Assembly: GCA_025331565.1 (NCBI GenBank)
Contig: JAFREQ010000030.1
Span: 868,001-932,000, forward strand
Length of the DNA: 64,000 nt
Source: Holacanthus passer
Taxonomy: Eukaryota; Chordata; Actinopteri; Pomacanthidae
Reading direction: 5' to 3'
Below, piece after piece: positions 1 to 12,300 of this stretch (the first letter of the stretch is position 1; the number at the start of each line of letters is the position of its first letter). The position numbers and the translations under genes are program-made. The notes beneath the pieces are model-generated. The model saw only the letters and a program-made list of their open reading frames with translations, ran no database searches and was not told where the DNA came from.

Positions 1-559
1 GAGTTTTATTTAAATGTTCCTCCAGAAATCAGCTGGTACCGATTAATAATTAGAATCCTACACACCTGTAAAACATGTTGGTGTGTTCCTGGTGGAATAT
101 ACTAAATACTGCAACGATTTGTTTGTTTTGTTGGCCTGAAAGCGTTGACATGTAAATATATTTGCTCAGAAATTAGCTGAAACATATTTCCAGAACAGAT
201 CCAGAATACAAGATGTCAGTTTCCTCGCTGGCGGCTCTGTGGTTTACTACCAGTGGAAGCAAAGAGATTTTATAGAAACAAAACAAATTAACCACAAAAT
301 TTTATATACAATATGTCACATTTACAAATGAAAGCAGAGAAGCACTCTACAGCTTTCACTTTTGTGTCCTTTATAACATTTTTTAAAAGTCACATAAGAC
401 CCAAGAGCAGATGTTTGAATCCTTACTGCTAGATTTCAAGCTTGACCTTTAAATCTACTTAGAGAAAAGTATCTCCACAAACTGTATTTAAGGCCAGTAA
501 ATAAATAAATAGTCTCATTAATCACCACTAGATCAGAGTAGACACTTTAACGCCCTGAC
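1..559. other. AT-rich intergenic DNA, no gene seen
   Basis: I see no coding exon, RNA gene or clear repeat here. The sequence is AT-rich and lacks long conserved-looking GC-balanced blocks. Confidence 0.6.
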
Positions 560-790
560 AGTCGACTTGGCACCCACCCTTATTACACTGTCATGGACCA
601 ATAAACACCCATGCCAGCGCCACTCCACCAATCAAACATCTGGCATTTGCAGGTCGTTAGGGAGGACGGCGAATCAGATCCCTCGCTCAGGCAGGGGAGG
701 AGAGTCGGCGCCGTGCCCGGACCCTCCTAATCTCACCAATGGGAATGCAGCACTCCTTGTAATCCAATTAAAGGAGCGTAAGCGGTTTGT
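560..790. promoter_or_regulatory. CCAAT-box cluster with TAATCC and AATTAA sites, candidate regulatory element
   Basis: Four CCAAT pentamers occur on the plus strand within about 170 bp (598-602, 628-632, 736-740, 764-768). The last overlaps TAATCC (760-765, the OTX/K50 homeodomain core) and precedes AATTAA. The block is more GC-rich than its surroundings and free of simple repeats. NF-Y boxes in a cluster suggest a promoter or an enhancer, but no adjoining exon is visible, so an enhancer of the fgf8 block or an unseen noncoding transcript are equally possible. Confidence 0.35.
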
Positions 791-1319
791 TAGACACTGT
801 GTGTTAATGTAAGCACTATCCAATATACTCTGAGCTGGTAACAGCATGACTGGGGATACACTTTGGTCCGTGGAACATAGCAATAGTATACAGCTGGAGG
901 GGCTGCTGTGGCAATATCAGGATAGCATCTCAAACCCGGCTTGTGAATACAGCAGGGGGGAGGGGGAGGAGGGGGCAATACTGCTGACCTTTGGTTGTTC
1001 CTCTTCAGGCATGATGACGAAGACAAACAAGGTCTTATGAGGGGAATAAAAAAGGTCATCCACAAAGTCATTGAACATACCTGTGCAGTATGTACTTCAG
1101 ACCCGTGACAGTATAAAGCATATATCATCAGTATTTTCTAAAATGAGGATACATTTAGATCCTAGAAAACTGAGTGGGGTGGTTCCTCGATTGTGTGCCC
1201 TCATTGTAATTCAGCCCCATTCCCTGCATAAATGTATGGACGTGCATCACAATTGCATTTTCTAAGCAGCATTTAATAACTGTAGATTTGTACCATTTGC
1301 AGTCATTGCAGATGTAAGG

Positions 1320-1860
1320 ACGAGTGTTTTCTCACACTGGCGCCTCCCATTTCCTCTGATCCGGCAGCTGCGAGTGAACACGCTGCATCTGACACGGAGG
1401 AACTTAATCATATCTTCTTTTTTCTCTTTCCCAGATGCACCGAATTGAACTTAATTAGATGCTACATCACCTCAGTGAGGGGCTGCATGGCAAATCTTAT
1501 TAAGAAAAAGCAGTGTGTTTCTACAACGCTCGCTGATTCCTTTACATCTTGGCGTCTGTGGGAGAAAACCCCGCTGAGGCGTATTCTCCAGCCCCTGTAA
1601 CTAATGACGGCGTTGCCCAGATCTGACAGTGAGCTGTGTCTGTATATTGTGCTTAATATCATAATAATAATGAGAGCAAATTAGAACAATCAATTTCCAT
1701 GGCTGGTTGTTGATTGGAGGAGGAGGTGGAAGTGACAGGGGGTGATCCATCATCCTCGGCCAGTCACATTAAGGAGAGCGCCGTGGAGCAGGTGGGCTGG
1801 GCTGGAGGCCAGCCGCAGCCAATGGGAACGGGCGGGAGTGGAGGAGGGAGATCCATTACA
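1320..1860. promoter_or_regulatory. Candidate conserved noncoding element (slc2a15 upstream)
   Basis: This repeat-free, GC-balanced stretch has several TAAT-type homeodomain cores and a CCAAT followed by a GC-box-like GGGCGGG near 1820-1840. It has no open exon with splice sites. It resembles the developmental enhancers found around fgf8, but conservation cannot be tested from one sequence. Confidence 0.3.
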
Positions 1861-2024
1861 CCCAAATCAAGTGCTAATGTAGCTGTGAAGTGGGTGAAGC
1901 ACAGAGCAAGAGGAGGAGAGAGAGGAGAGGGAGGATGACAGGGTGTCGCTGAGACTTATGACTGCTTCAAGTGGGCTACTTGTGTGTGTGTGTGTGTATT
2001 TTGCCTAAGGATTTGTCTGTTTGC

Positions 2025-2070
2025 GATTCTAGCTAAAGGATGCGTGGACACGCATCCTTTAGCTAGAATC
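2025..2070. repeat. Perfect 22-bp inverted repeat with 2-nt spacer
   Basis: Positions 2025-2046 are the exact reverse complement of 2049-2070, with only GA between them. The outer ends read GATTCTAGC... and ...GCTAGAATC. The flanks do not pair, so the foldback is sharply bounded. The loop is too short for a normal microRNA precursor. A local template-switch event or the remnant of a foldback element fits better. Confidence 0.95.
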
Positions 2071-2639
2071 ACTGATATTTCACCACATCACCTCAATGCT
2101 AAAGCAAAGCTAAGCATTTCGGCACTTTTGTCAGTCCATAATCACAGTCACGCAGTCGTCATGAACTGCAGCTTGAGCTCCACAAGGGGTCACTAAAATC
2201 TCACTTCCTTAAAATCCTCCTGAGCTCTCCATCGCTCAAATGTTCAGCAGCACAATGAAGCAGTTATGTCACGGAATCATGTGCCATTTGCCACCATGCA
2301 GCATAAAGGCAGAACCTAAATATGCACATGAAAATACAAATTCTACATTTCCTGCTGTCATCTGCTGACGTGACGAGCTCAAGGAAAATAAGAGAGCTGT
2401 GGCAACAATTGTGAAAATAATTAGTGTCATGGAGGCTTGGTTGATGACAGGCACTCCACTTCATGGTTTTTAAATGTATAAACTGTGCCGAGTGACCTCA
2501 CACACACTGATGATGCACACGCCATTTCCCTAACCCACTTTCATCACACACACCAAGAAACACCAGCCATCACTCAACGGCTAATGTCCCAGACTCCTGT
2601 TGGAGTTACTCGACCACAGCCAAAAACTCCTCCATCTTA

Positions 2640-3010
2640 AAAATCAGAAAAAGCGGCATTAAGTACATTTCCACCTTTTATCAGCTCGTGTTGGAGTCTT
2701 TCTCTCTACTCCTATTTCTGCCAAACGATGGCATGGGGCGAGTATATTAGATTTCATCAGCAGCCATCAATCATGGCCGCACTTAACACGATCAGCTCCC
2801 CAGTTTATTCAGAGCGAACAATGGGGGACAGGCATGTCCCGCCTGCAACAGAGTAAATGAGGAATTTAAATACTGCACAAGAGACTACGGCGGCTCGGAG
2901 GGGGCTGACTGATTAAAGGCCACAATATCTGCTTTTCTAGGCAGATGATCTGTCAACGGGATGCAAGAGGAGGTTTATTGAAATAATGGGCTGCTAATGT
3001 GAGGTTAGAC
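2640..3010. promoter_or_regulatory. Candidate conserved noncoding element
   Basis: This is a repeat-free stretch with many homeodomain-type and TTTAT cores and no coding potential across frames. It lies between a CA-rich segment and the foldback. It is a plausible enhancer of the surrounding block, by composition only. Confidence 0.25.
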
Positions 3011-3690
3011 TGCGCTTGGAGCACACACACAAACGCTTGTGAGGATACTCATTGTGGCAACACGTCTTACAGCAGAGTACATGCCCACAAAATTGACTTC
3101 CAAAAAAAAACGCACACACAGTCTAATTTTCACACGGAGGCACACACATGCAGACGCCACGTTTTCCCAGCACACCATCCCCTACTGTCTGCTATCGATG
3201 GGTAATTTATCAAATGATGTCTCGTTCACTGTTGAGAGGAAATTAAATCATATAGTTCCAGATTCTAATTATGATCATGAGATGTCCCTCTTGTAAATGA
3301 TGTCAGTGAGACGTTGATTTCTTTTCACAGCTTTTTATTTGCCAACATGGACTCTTTCTCTGGTTTTTCACCTCATCATGGTGTTAATGAGCAAATACAA
3401 TCAGATGCCGAGGATGGTAACAGAGACAGGAGAGGCTGGAAGAATGTCCTTGTGATGGAAAGGTCAGCACTTTGCTATACTGTGGGGAAGTTTGGGTGGG
3501 AAGGGGAATGAGAAATGATCATCCACAAATCCCAAAATCACCTGAGCCCCACTGTGTCTTCAGAGGGAGAGGGTGTCCATATCAGTAAAGGAAGGAATGA
3601 ATAATAATGTACACATGAGAAAAAGAAGAATCGAGGCTGACATTCTTTACCTGTAGGTCCCTGCATGAAGCCACCTGACCAGTAAATGTT

Positions 3691-4220
3691 TAAAGCTGCA
3701 CTAATCAATATTTATATAGCAGCAATGGATGAGATGACTGTGTAATGTGTAAGATGTTGCTCGTGGTAATGAAACCACAGAGAGATATCACCCGTCCTCT
3801 CGAACGACTTGAGTTCCCCTCAGCTCTGCAGAATTCCATTTTAGCATCTTTCATCTCATTGTTTTGGTTTTACGGTCCACAACTTTACTGTCGCACCAAA
3901 CGCAGCACAAAAAAAAGCAGACAAAGTTAGCTAATAGCTGGAGAACATACTGGAGAATTTAACAGGTAAAGCATCAGATATTTCTCTCAAGAGTTGGTGG
4001 AGACCAAAAACAGTATAAAAGAGTAAATTATGAACTTACAGTACCTGATGGGAACATGACTCCAAATGAATGCTCATGTTGCTTCGTATCTGCTGGATGT
4101 TTAAGCAGGCAACTGTTTGCTAACACCATAACAACTTCTTATTGTGATCTTATTGTGATGACAATATTGTATGTACAGCCTGTTATGCCAAGTGGCCAAA
4201 AAATAATGAATGCAGCTTTA
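3691..4220. mobile_element. Nonautonomous element of about 530 bp with short terminal inverted repeats
   Basis: The left end reads TAAAGCTGCA (3691-3700) and the right end is its exact reverse complement, TGCAGCTTTA (4211-4220). The interior segment from about 3925 to 4140 (a 'gttagctaatagctgg' start and a 'gtatctgctggatgt' near the end) recurs in diverged form at about 26470-26660, showing a dispersed family. No transposase frame is present, so it is MITE-like. Confidence 0.65.
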
Positions 4221-6700
4221 AGAGAGGAATAGAACCCAGTTGTGTTTTAAAAACAAACAAACAAACAAACAAAAAAACAAGAGACAAAGCTTGTCCAAAA
4301 TGTCTCACAGTCATACTTTCAGCTTCTCTTCTTTGTGGCTACTGTAAAGTGTAGGTTGTAAAATAGTAGAAAAAAATATCAAAAACACAGAGTGACAGCA
4401 AATGAGATGTTCAGGTGTTCAAATTTTAGTCCCATTTAGTTCAAGAATAGGACAACAACACAATAAGTGTTATGAGACTGAATTATTAGACTAAAAAAAG
4501 AAAAAGGGATCAAAATAAAATAAAACAAACTGTGAAATGAAATAAAACAATTACATGCATTGAATACAATTATTTTAAAATTAAATTAAAGGATTTAAAA
4601 AAATTAATCCAAAAAACCCCCAAAACAAAACACAAAAAACAGTGAAGCTCACAATGTTCAGTTTTTGCGTGTCTTAGAGGAATGATTAAACTCTGTGGTC
4701 ATTTTTGAGGTCTTAGTTCAGGAAATCAGGAGGTCTTTCTAATTTTCAGTCCTAGTGTATCACAAAACATTTGGTCAGATTTGCATGTTATTACCTAATA
4801 AATTAAAAACTTGTCATCATTTGTGAAACCGCAGGACTCTACACTCTTATCCAGTCTTCCTGTCTTCAGGATATTTTGCAGCATTACACAGAAGTGTTGG
4901 TCTACTTCTCTGTGAGTTTGGTCTCTGTTCACAGCATAACTGATTTTTTACACAACAGCAGCATGACGCCACAAATATTTCACAGTGTCAGAAGTCATAT
5001 GACACGAGCTGTTCGACTTGCATGGTAGTCACAACTTGGCCCATTGAGTTAAAGTTAGGCACACAAGTCTGACTGGTTGTGTTTCAGAAGTTACTGAGTG
5101 GGAATATATACTGCAACAAGTTTGATGAAGGCAGCATCAGGCCAGTGAAATGATACCAATCTACATCATTTATTGTTTGAGGACTTCAGTCAAAAAAGAT
5201 TAAAAGATTTTACCATGAAATCACTACAGTGCAAGAGTCATATGTGAAACAGGAGCCACTGTGACCAAAGTCCATGAAGAAGTGACCAGACATCGCTGCG
5301 TGCGACACAGTCATGTGTAAGGAAGTGATGCAGAGCATAGCGACTTTGTGAATTCATTCCCATCATTCATTTATGCTTCGTGAGCACAAGACAAAAATCC
5401 GTCCCCGTTGAGAGGAGGAAGTCTGGAAGCTTAGTCGCTGTTTGTTTCCACAAGCTTTAAATGCATTAATTTTTCATAGAGAATATTGCAAATTAAAGGA
5501 CAAAAAATAAACACTAGCAATATAGTGCAAACAGAAGATAGTACAGTAATACAATAATGGGAAAAAATTTCAAGATGAACCTTAAACTCTCAGTAGTGTA
5601 ATATTTTTGTAAAAACGGCAAGAAGGAAAACCATTAACAACAATCAAGAAAAAGTTAAAACCTGTAATTCTCCTTCTCAGTATTATTAGTAGTGTTATGA
5701 TTCATTCTGTAGACAAAAATAGGTCACAAAAGAAAACACAGTGTAAGAATGAAAAACTATGTCATAGCTGGATAAGAATCACCTGGGGAGATCAGTCTCA
5801 AAGGCTTTTTATTTCTTACTCACACAGGTAAAATGCATTTTCTGCCCCAGTGAATGGAGTTTTTCCCTGAGAGCTATGCAAGTCAAGAGGATGAAGAAAA
5901 ACCTCACATATCATTTGCCTCAAAGCCTTTCACACTACTGTGTATGGGCCCTTGGATGTCCATGTTCTAATGTTTTTTTTTGCTTGTGACCCCTACATCC
6001 AAATCCATGTCTACCTGTAACCACTCGTCACAGGTTGTGTCACTTCTAAGCAGTTCAATCAAAAAGTGCTTTTCTCTGCTCAAATTGTTTAAGTAACATT
6101 CAGAGCGCAGAGGTAAACCTTAACAGTATTTCAAGAGAAAAGAGACAGAATTTGAAAAAATGTCCTAAAGAACAGATAATTTTGTGCAGCAGAGTTGCTT
6201 TTCCCTGCCTCGGTCATCATCTTCCAACCCCTTAGAATAGTCTAGCGACCCACTGTGGGGTCCCGCCCCCCAGGTTGGGAACCATTGCTCTCTACAACCT
6301 GCATAAACGTAGGCTTGTATTAAACTAGTTAAATGAATACATGAATAGACAAAAAACTGGTGACTACTATGATGTACTTGAATGAGCAAGTAGTCAGCCT
6401 ACTTGTGGCTAAATTATAGATTAAGGATGTTTTTATGAATCAGGAGCGAGAGGTGGAGGTGATTAAGCCTGTGGATAAATTAAATCACCCTCTATCATTT
6501 TGGAAATGACACAAGTTAATATTAATAGAGCAACAAACAACATAACAGCTGATCAAATAAAACCTGCACTGAGAAAAATTCACATTATTTTGTATTAATT
6601 AGGTCCTTCCAGCTAAATACAGGTGAGTAATGGAAAAGAAATGATCCCATAAGCACCACATTGGCTTGAATATACAAGTTAATGTTTAAGTGACACAGAG
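4221..6700. other. Gene-free AT-rich DNA with a degraded repeat at about 5940-6310
   Basis: An AAAC tract (about 4250-4272) is followed by A-rich low-complexity DNA. The segment around 5975-6300, including a 'ccaggttgggaaccattgct' phrase, resembles old dispersed repeat fragments, but I cannot name the family. No exon, RNA gene or clear regulatory cluster is visible in the rest. Confidence 0.5.
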
Positions 6701-6731
6701 ACTGTTTGATGACAACTGTGGGCTCTTGGGC

Positions 6732-6738
6732 TCACGTG
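6732..6738. promoter_or_regulatory. E-box/M-box TCACGTG upstream of slc2a15
   Basis: TCACGTG lies about 150 bp upstream of the slc2a15 start codon, in what should be the promoter. TCACGTG/TCATGTG is the site of the MITF/TFE family, the key pigment-cell regulators, and slc2a15b is a pigment-cell (xanthophore/leucophore) gene in fish. The link is an inference from a 7-bp motif. Confidence 0.35.
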
Positions 6739-6886
6739 GCTGTGTTGATTCCGCCCATCCTGCATCCTCCGCCTCCTCTCTTGTCACCAGCTGAAAACTA
6801 CAAATGTGGAGGCGCAGAGAGGAGTTGGAGAAGTCGAGCTGTTTCTCATCTCAAACGAGCAGAGGGACTCATTCTTCATGACTTAA

Positions 6887-9274
6887 ATGGCGGAGGAAGT
6901 GTTACTGGAAAACAATGCGAAGATCAGCACGGTGAGTTTTTGATCTGAGACGTGGGTCAACTCCTTTAAACTCTCTCAACTCACTTAAACAACTTGGTAT
7001 TTGTAGTATTGGATTCTCTTTCCATTTAAACCATCCAGTAACTTAATTATCTTCATTACCAGTACTGTCAATACAAATAGTACAGATCACTATACACAGT
7101 TTGTTTGTATCATTCATAATATCAAAATATACAAATGTAGTTCAGGATCATGGTTCATACCAGATGTAACTTGACCATGACACAGTGAGTCAGATACACA
7201 CATCCAAAACAGCCTATGACTGAGCCTATGTCAATTTAAAAAGCCAACAAAAAGAGTAAGAAACACAATGAAAACGACTATAGAAGTAAGTCTTAAACTA
7301 AACTGGTGCAACATGTGAAGAGCTGCACATCTGACACATAATCGACCTAAATTGAATGCAGACTGGGCAGCATTGTCTGCCATGAGCCGCTTTCACATGC
7401 GGTCATCTAACTCTCTCCATCAGGCTATTACGGGCTAAATTAGGTTTCTTTAAGTAATCTATGCTGTTATTGTTCAGTGGGAGCAGAGAGTTCCTCCTCT
7501 GTCTGTTCAACATCCTACGTGTTCACTTCATTAGTGGATTCCTTTTGGCTCCTTGATAAGAACAGTGTTTTATTTGTAAACCCTTAAACATCCCAGAGTT
7601 GTTGTGGGTAGCGGTCCTCTATCTTGTGCAGCCACCAGTTTTCTCCATGCTCCATCCAAAGGTATGGACATTCAAAAACACATTATAATGCACTGACCTT
7701 CTATCTTGGAGGTCAGCTCAGCTCTGGAGTCTGGGATGGCAGCCAAGAGGGGAGCTCCAGGCCACTCCTAATGACAATACAGTAGACTGTCCCCGACCCT
7801 TTGAAGACACAGTGGGGCTCATGGGACTTTTGGGTTTTGGTCATCAGAAACCCCCAGTTAATGTTTGCATGGAATATCAAATGCCCAACTACCCTCTGGA
7901 AACTTTTTGTCCTTCTCTTTTCTCTGCAACACAAATCCAGCCAGAGCCTGAGAAGCAGGGATGTAGTCGCCTCACTAAATCTGAGTTTTCTGCAAGTTAG
8001 TGTAGATTTGTTCAGCTCGTTCAAAGCACCTCTTCCAGAGCTGAACAGGCTGGTCAGATCTGGCCTGCGTCCAGGTGCCGGTTTGTTTCAGTTCCCTACA
8101 GTCCAAAGGTCACAGACTCATACTTAACGTATACCCTTGTAATGATGTTGTTAAACACTCAGAGTGAGCACATGTGTTTATAGGCTCCAAAATAGGCAAC
8201 ACATTTAGTTTTGAAGCTTATAAATAGTCCATATTATGTTATTTGCTGGGAGAGTTTTGTTAATGGTGATGATTTTTACTAAGATGTCATGAAAACAACC
8301 AAAGAGACCATATGTATTATGAATATTTAACTCAGATCTTTAATATGGGCCTTTTGACAGTTAAACTCAGAAACTTCCTATATGTTTATGGGAAAATCCA
8401 CTGGGCAGCCGAGGGTTTTATAAAAATTAAAAGTAAAGCCGGTTAAGCTAATATCTAAGTCTTGTAAATAACTAATATCTCTGATCTCACATTCAATTGG
8501 ACCTCAGAGATGTCCCTTGCATTGCTTTAAATTTTGCTCTCAGGCCTCTGGACATTTTGCTCTGTTGGTATCTGACATGTTTTCTCTCTTCATTTCTTCT
8601 TCAGCATCTCACAAAGCCTCTGCTGGCGGCGGCTTTTCTGGCCTCGTTCGGCAGCTCCATGCTCTATGGCTACAACCTGGCTGTCGTCAACTCTCCCGCA
8701 GAGGTTTGTGTTACCGCCACATCGTCCACATCTTCATCACGATAATCATCATAATCATTCTCGTTGCTGTCGTCGTCATCGAAAATACTTTTCAGACTTC
8801 TGTCCCCAAATATTCCCAGAATGAATGAAAGAGGCTCACTACACACTGGGGTGACAGTGGATGACGCTTAGAGGTTAATGGACATAGTAAAGGTCAGGTT
8901 GCATTTCATTGTCATGTGCAGTCATGTGGGTTTGTGTGTCGAATCTAGAAGCTGCTGTGCGCCTCACCGTGGCATCAATGCTCTGCCGTATTTAGCCATC
9001 ATGTGTTCTCTTCCTGCGATGTTTGATTTGCCATGGTGCTTTGACTAAGCTGTGACCTTCTCCTGTTTGGCCCCGAGCATGTGAGATTCAGGGCCACATC
9101 TCGTGCTAGTGTAGTGAACAGTTCTTAGAGGGGCGTTACATGGAAAGAGCTGCACCTTTAGGCCCACTTGGGTCATAATGGCTCACTTTCAAAATTCCTC
9201 ACTTCTGGCTTCCTGTTTCCTCAGTGGAGCAGAATGGAAATGACCCTGCTTGGCATCTCTCATTTGCTTAAAAT

Positions 9275-9327
<53 letters not shown>

Positions 9328-12300
9328 AATGTAAAAATGATAGTTTGTTGTTGTGGTTGTTTGGAGAGCAGCAAGGCTTGAATGGATGATTTCCCAAAAT
9401 GTCAAAGTATTTATTTAAACCTGCAATAACTGATTTTCTTTTGCCACATGGGGGCATCGGAATGGAGTTGTGAACATATTTTCCCCTTTTAAATAAGTCC
9501 AATATTCACCCTCTTTTAGCATTTCTCTCCACCAACTCCTGAGGGAAATATCTGGCTCTTTAGCTGCTCAATGCTCCACCATGTTCACCACCTACTCTCT
9601 AACTGTGTCTGTCTGCTGTTTGGAGCTGAGCAGGTTGTGTACAGTGGCTTTTAAGAGCATTTTCACTGACAACAGCTGCCTGCTGTGGCTGGAAACAACC
9701 CTGTGAGAGCGCTGAAAGTGAATCAGAGTAGTAAAGTTGCCTGTCAGACATCTCAACAACGAGCTGAAACTCACTGTAAAGCTCCATAAAGCCGAGAGGA
9801 GCTGCAGATTCGGGTGGTAATTCTCTGTAGGTTTGACCCTTTTCACATTATCATTTGATACATTGTTGTAAAATATCAATTATAGGCACTTTGATAAAGT
9901 CATATATCAGCATTATGGAGGCCTCAGATAAGATATACATCTGCTTGAATGTGGCTCATTTTCAGGCACTCTCAACCCCACATGGCAACTTCAGCTCGAG
10001 TTGGCCGTCTCTCTCAGCGGGTGGCAGGTGATGACATCTTCATAACACTTGGACGGAGACAGTGGCAGCTTTTGCCATAGTTTGTTATAGTTCTGACTTC
10101 TCACTTTTGGTCAAGTTAGAATTGCGCGTTGACGTTGAGCAGCGAGACAGGAACAGAGTTCTCTCTCTGTCTCAAGAGCTCTAGAGTCAAAAGACTGAAC
10201 TCAGGAGAAGAAGAGAAGTCAGCAAAATCTTATCTTCTTCTTGTTTTGTAGTCTTTGAGAAGTTTGATTCTCACACTCAGAATCTATCTTGTACTAATTA
10301 TTTTCTTTGTTCCAATGTCTTTCCTAAAGAATTCATTAAGTTTACAAAAAGCATGGTCTGCACAGTTGCTAAAAGGAGCCAAACGCCTTTCATAAGCAAA
10401 CAGATATATCTTAGTAATAAGCGAGTAATAGACACTGCTAACTCAGGTTTCAATGCAGTAAATGGCAATCTTGTACAAACTCTTATTCCATAAGCTCATG
10501 TGCATATGTATGACTATGCATATGCATGTGTACATATATGCACAGGACATTAATGAGTAAAATTAAGCTCAGTACAGGTCTATTTTTCTCTCCCCTGAGA
10601 GGAATGAAAGGAGGAGGGTGAGCACAGAAGAAATAGGTTAACAGACACAAAAAGACACGTCTGTACGCTGAGGGTCATTGTCAGGCAAAGTGGCATTTGA
10701 ACTTAAATTTTGTCTTATTGTGAGCTATGATCAATGTTCTGGTTAGACACGTGCACATTAACAATTTTCACATCATTATGTCCTCAAAGAGTCTAAACAC
10801 CATCTAGGCTGCAACAGTAGAGTGAGGATGGACTGATGATATCATAACACACACTAATAGACTCATACATATTATTAAGTATTTTAGAGATGTATATAAG
10901 GTTAAGAAAAACAAGAAATCAGTTTAAAACGTCTTTAGGGTTGAAAGGAAGGACCTTCTCTGATGAAACTGTGTGACCCAAATTACCAAACATGCCACTG
11001 CAAAATAGATTTTGTCCCAACATAGTGAACCTTGCCATGTAAAAATATCATACACGCTTTATTTTTACACATACAGTTCATGTTAGTCAGGGCTTATTGA
11101 TGCTGCATCCAAATCAGCATGTTAACTCCAAACTTCACATTCTTTCATATGGTTATTGATATCTATTAATGTACATTTCAATTTTGTATTGCAGTTTCTT
11201 GTTTGTGCTTTGGACCTATTTTTATGACCCAGAGGTCAAGTGAGCAACAAATTAAACATATGTTTAAAAGTTCTGTGTGAAAAATAAAGAAATTCTTCAC
11301 CGTCACCATCTGCTACATCACGGTCCATGTGACTTCAGTGCCCTTTGCAGGATTCGCTGTTGATTCCTGTGTGTCATCTGACATTAGTTACACATGTGCA
11401 ACCACATGTGCTCTAAATCTAATTTTAGATATGGCAGAAGGCTCATTTGGTGTGTTAATAGAAAATGGTTGAAGAGGTTTTTAAAGGATATCTCTAGAAC
11501 TAATGACCTGGCTTTGTGTGTCTTAGTAATCAGATTAAATTATCATGCAGCTAAACTTGTAACCGACTACCTCAACTGTGTGTGAGGCAGATGGTCTTCT
11601 GCGTCATGTGTGATAGTGTGTTTGTTTTTTTATCCTTGAAATCATTATATGTCCATAAAAACATAATTCAGATATGTTGGCCTTGTAAATTTTAGCTTTA
11701 GGGTCGAAGGGAGGATGTGTGTGAGCTAAGGAGAAAGAAAGTTTTCCAGATCGCTCTTGATTTCATGTGACACTGGCTCATCACTCCAACTATTGTTTTA
11801 ACACACTCTGATCTGCCCATTTTACTTAAAGGTCAACGTGAAGCTCAAAGTACAGAAAAGCCTGCCTGACATTCAGTAGAGGTCAGATGATCAAGTGTGA
11901 ATTTGATCATCTGACCTCTGCTGAATGCCAGCAGAGGTCTGATGATCACATGTGAATTTCCATCCTTGATGATCATAAACCACTTCTTATTATGTATCAC
12001 TTGCTTTGTGTCAATGACGTCTCCAGACTTTCAGCAGGGCTCGATTTTTGTAGTGCTGAAGAATGTAACTCTCAGATGTAAGTCGCTTTGGATAAAAGCG
12101 TGTGTGAAATGAAATTGTCGAACTGTAGAACTGAAGAAGCACTTTTCTGAGGTTTCCAGTATTTTTTCTCCTCTGTGCCTTTTAGGAACTTTGCTGAGCT
12201 GCTTTGTGCCCTCATAGAAAGACACCAGCAGTCCAGCTAGGGATTCACCAAACTGACTTTTCCTCTCCTGATACTGATTGTGATACTAAACTCAGGTACA

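Noticed and set aside
2025..2070. MicroRNA precursor
   Set aside because: The loop is only 2 nt and the stem is perfect and too short, unlike Drosha substrates.
6165..6389. 74-codon minus-strand frame
   Set aside because: It covers a degraded repeat fragment and has no coding signature.
9277..9325. Frames of Thr-His or Cys-Val repeats
   Set aside because: Products of translating a CA microsatellite.
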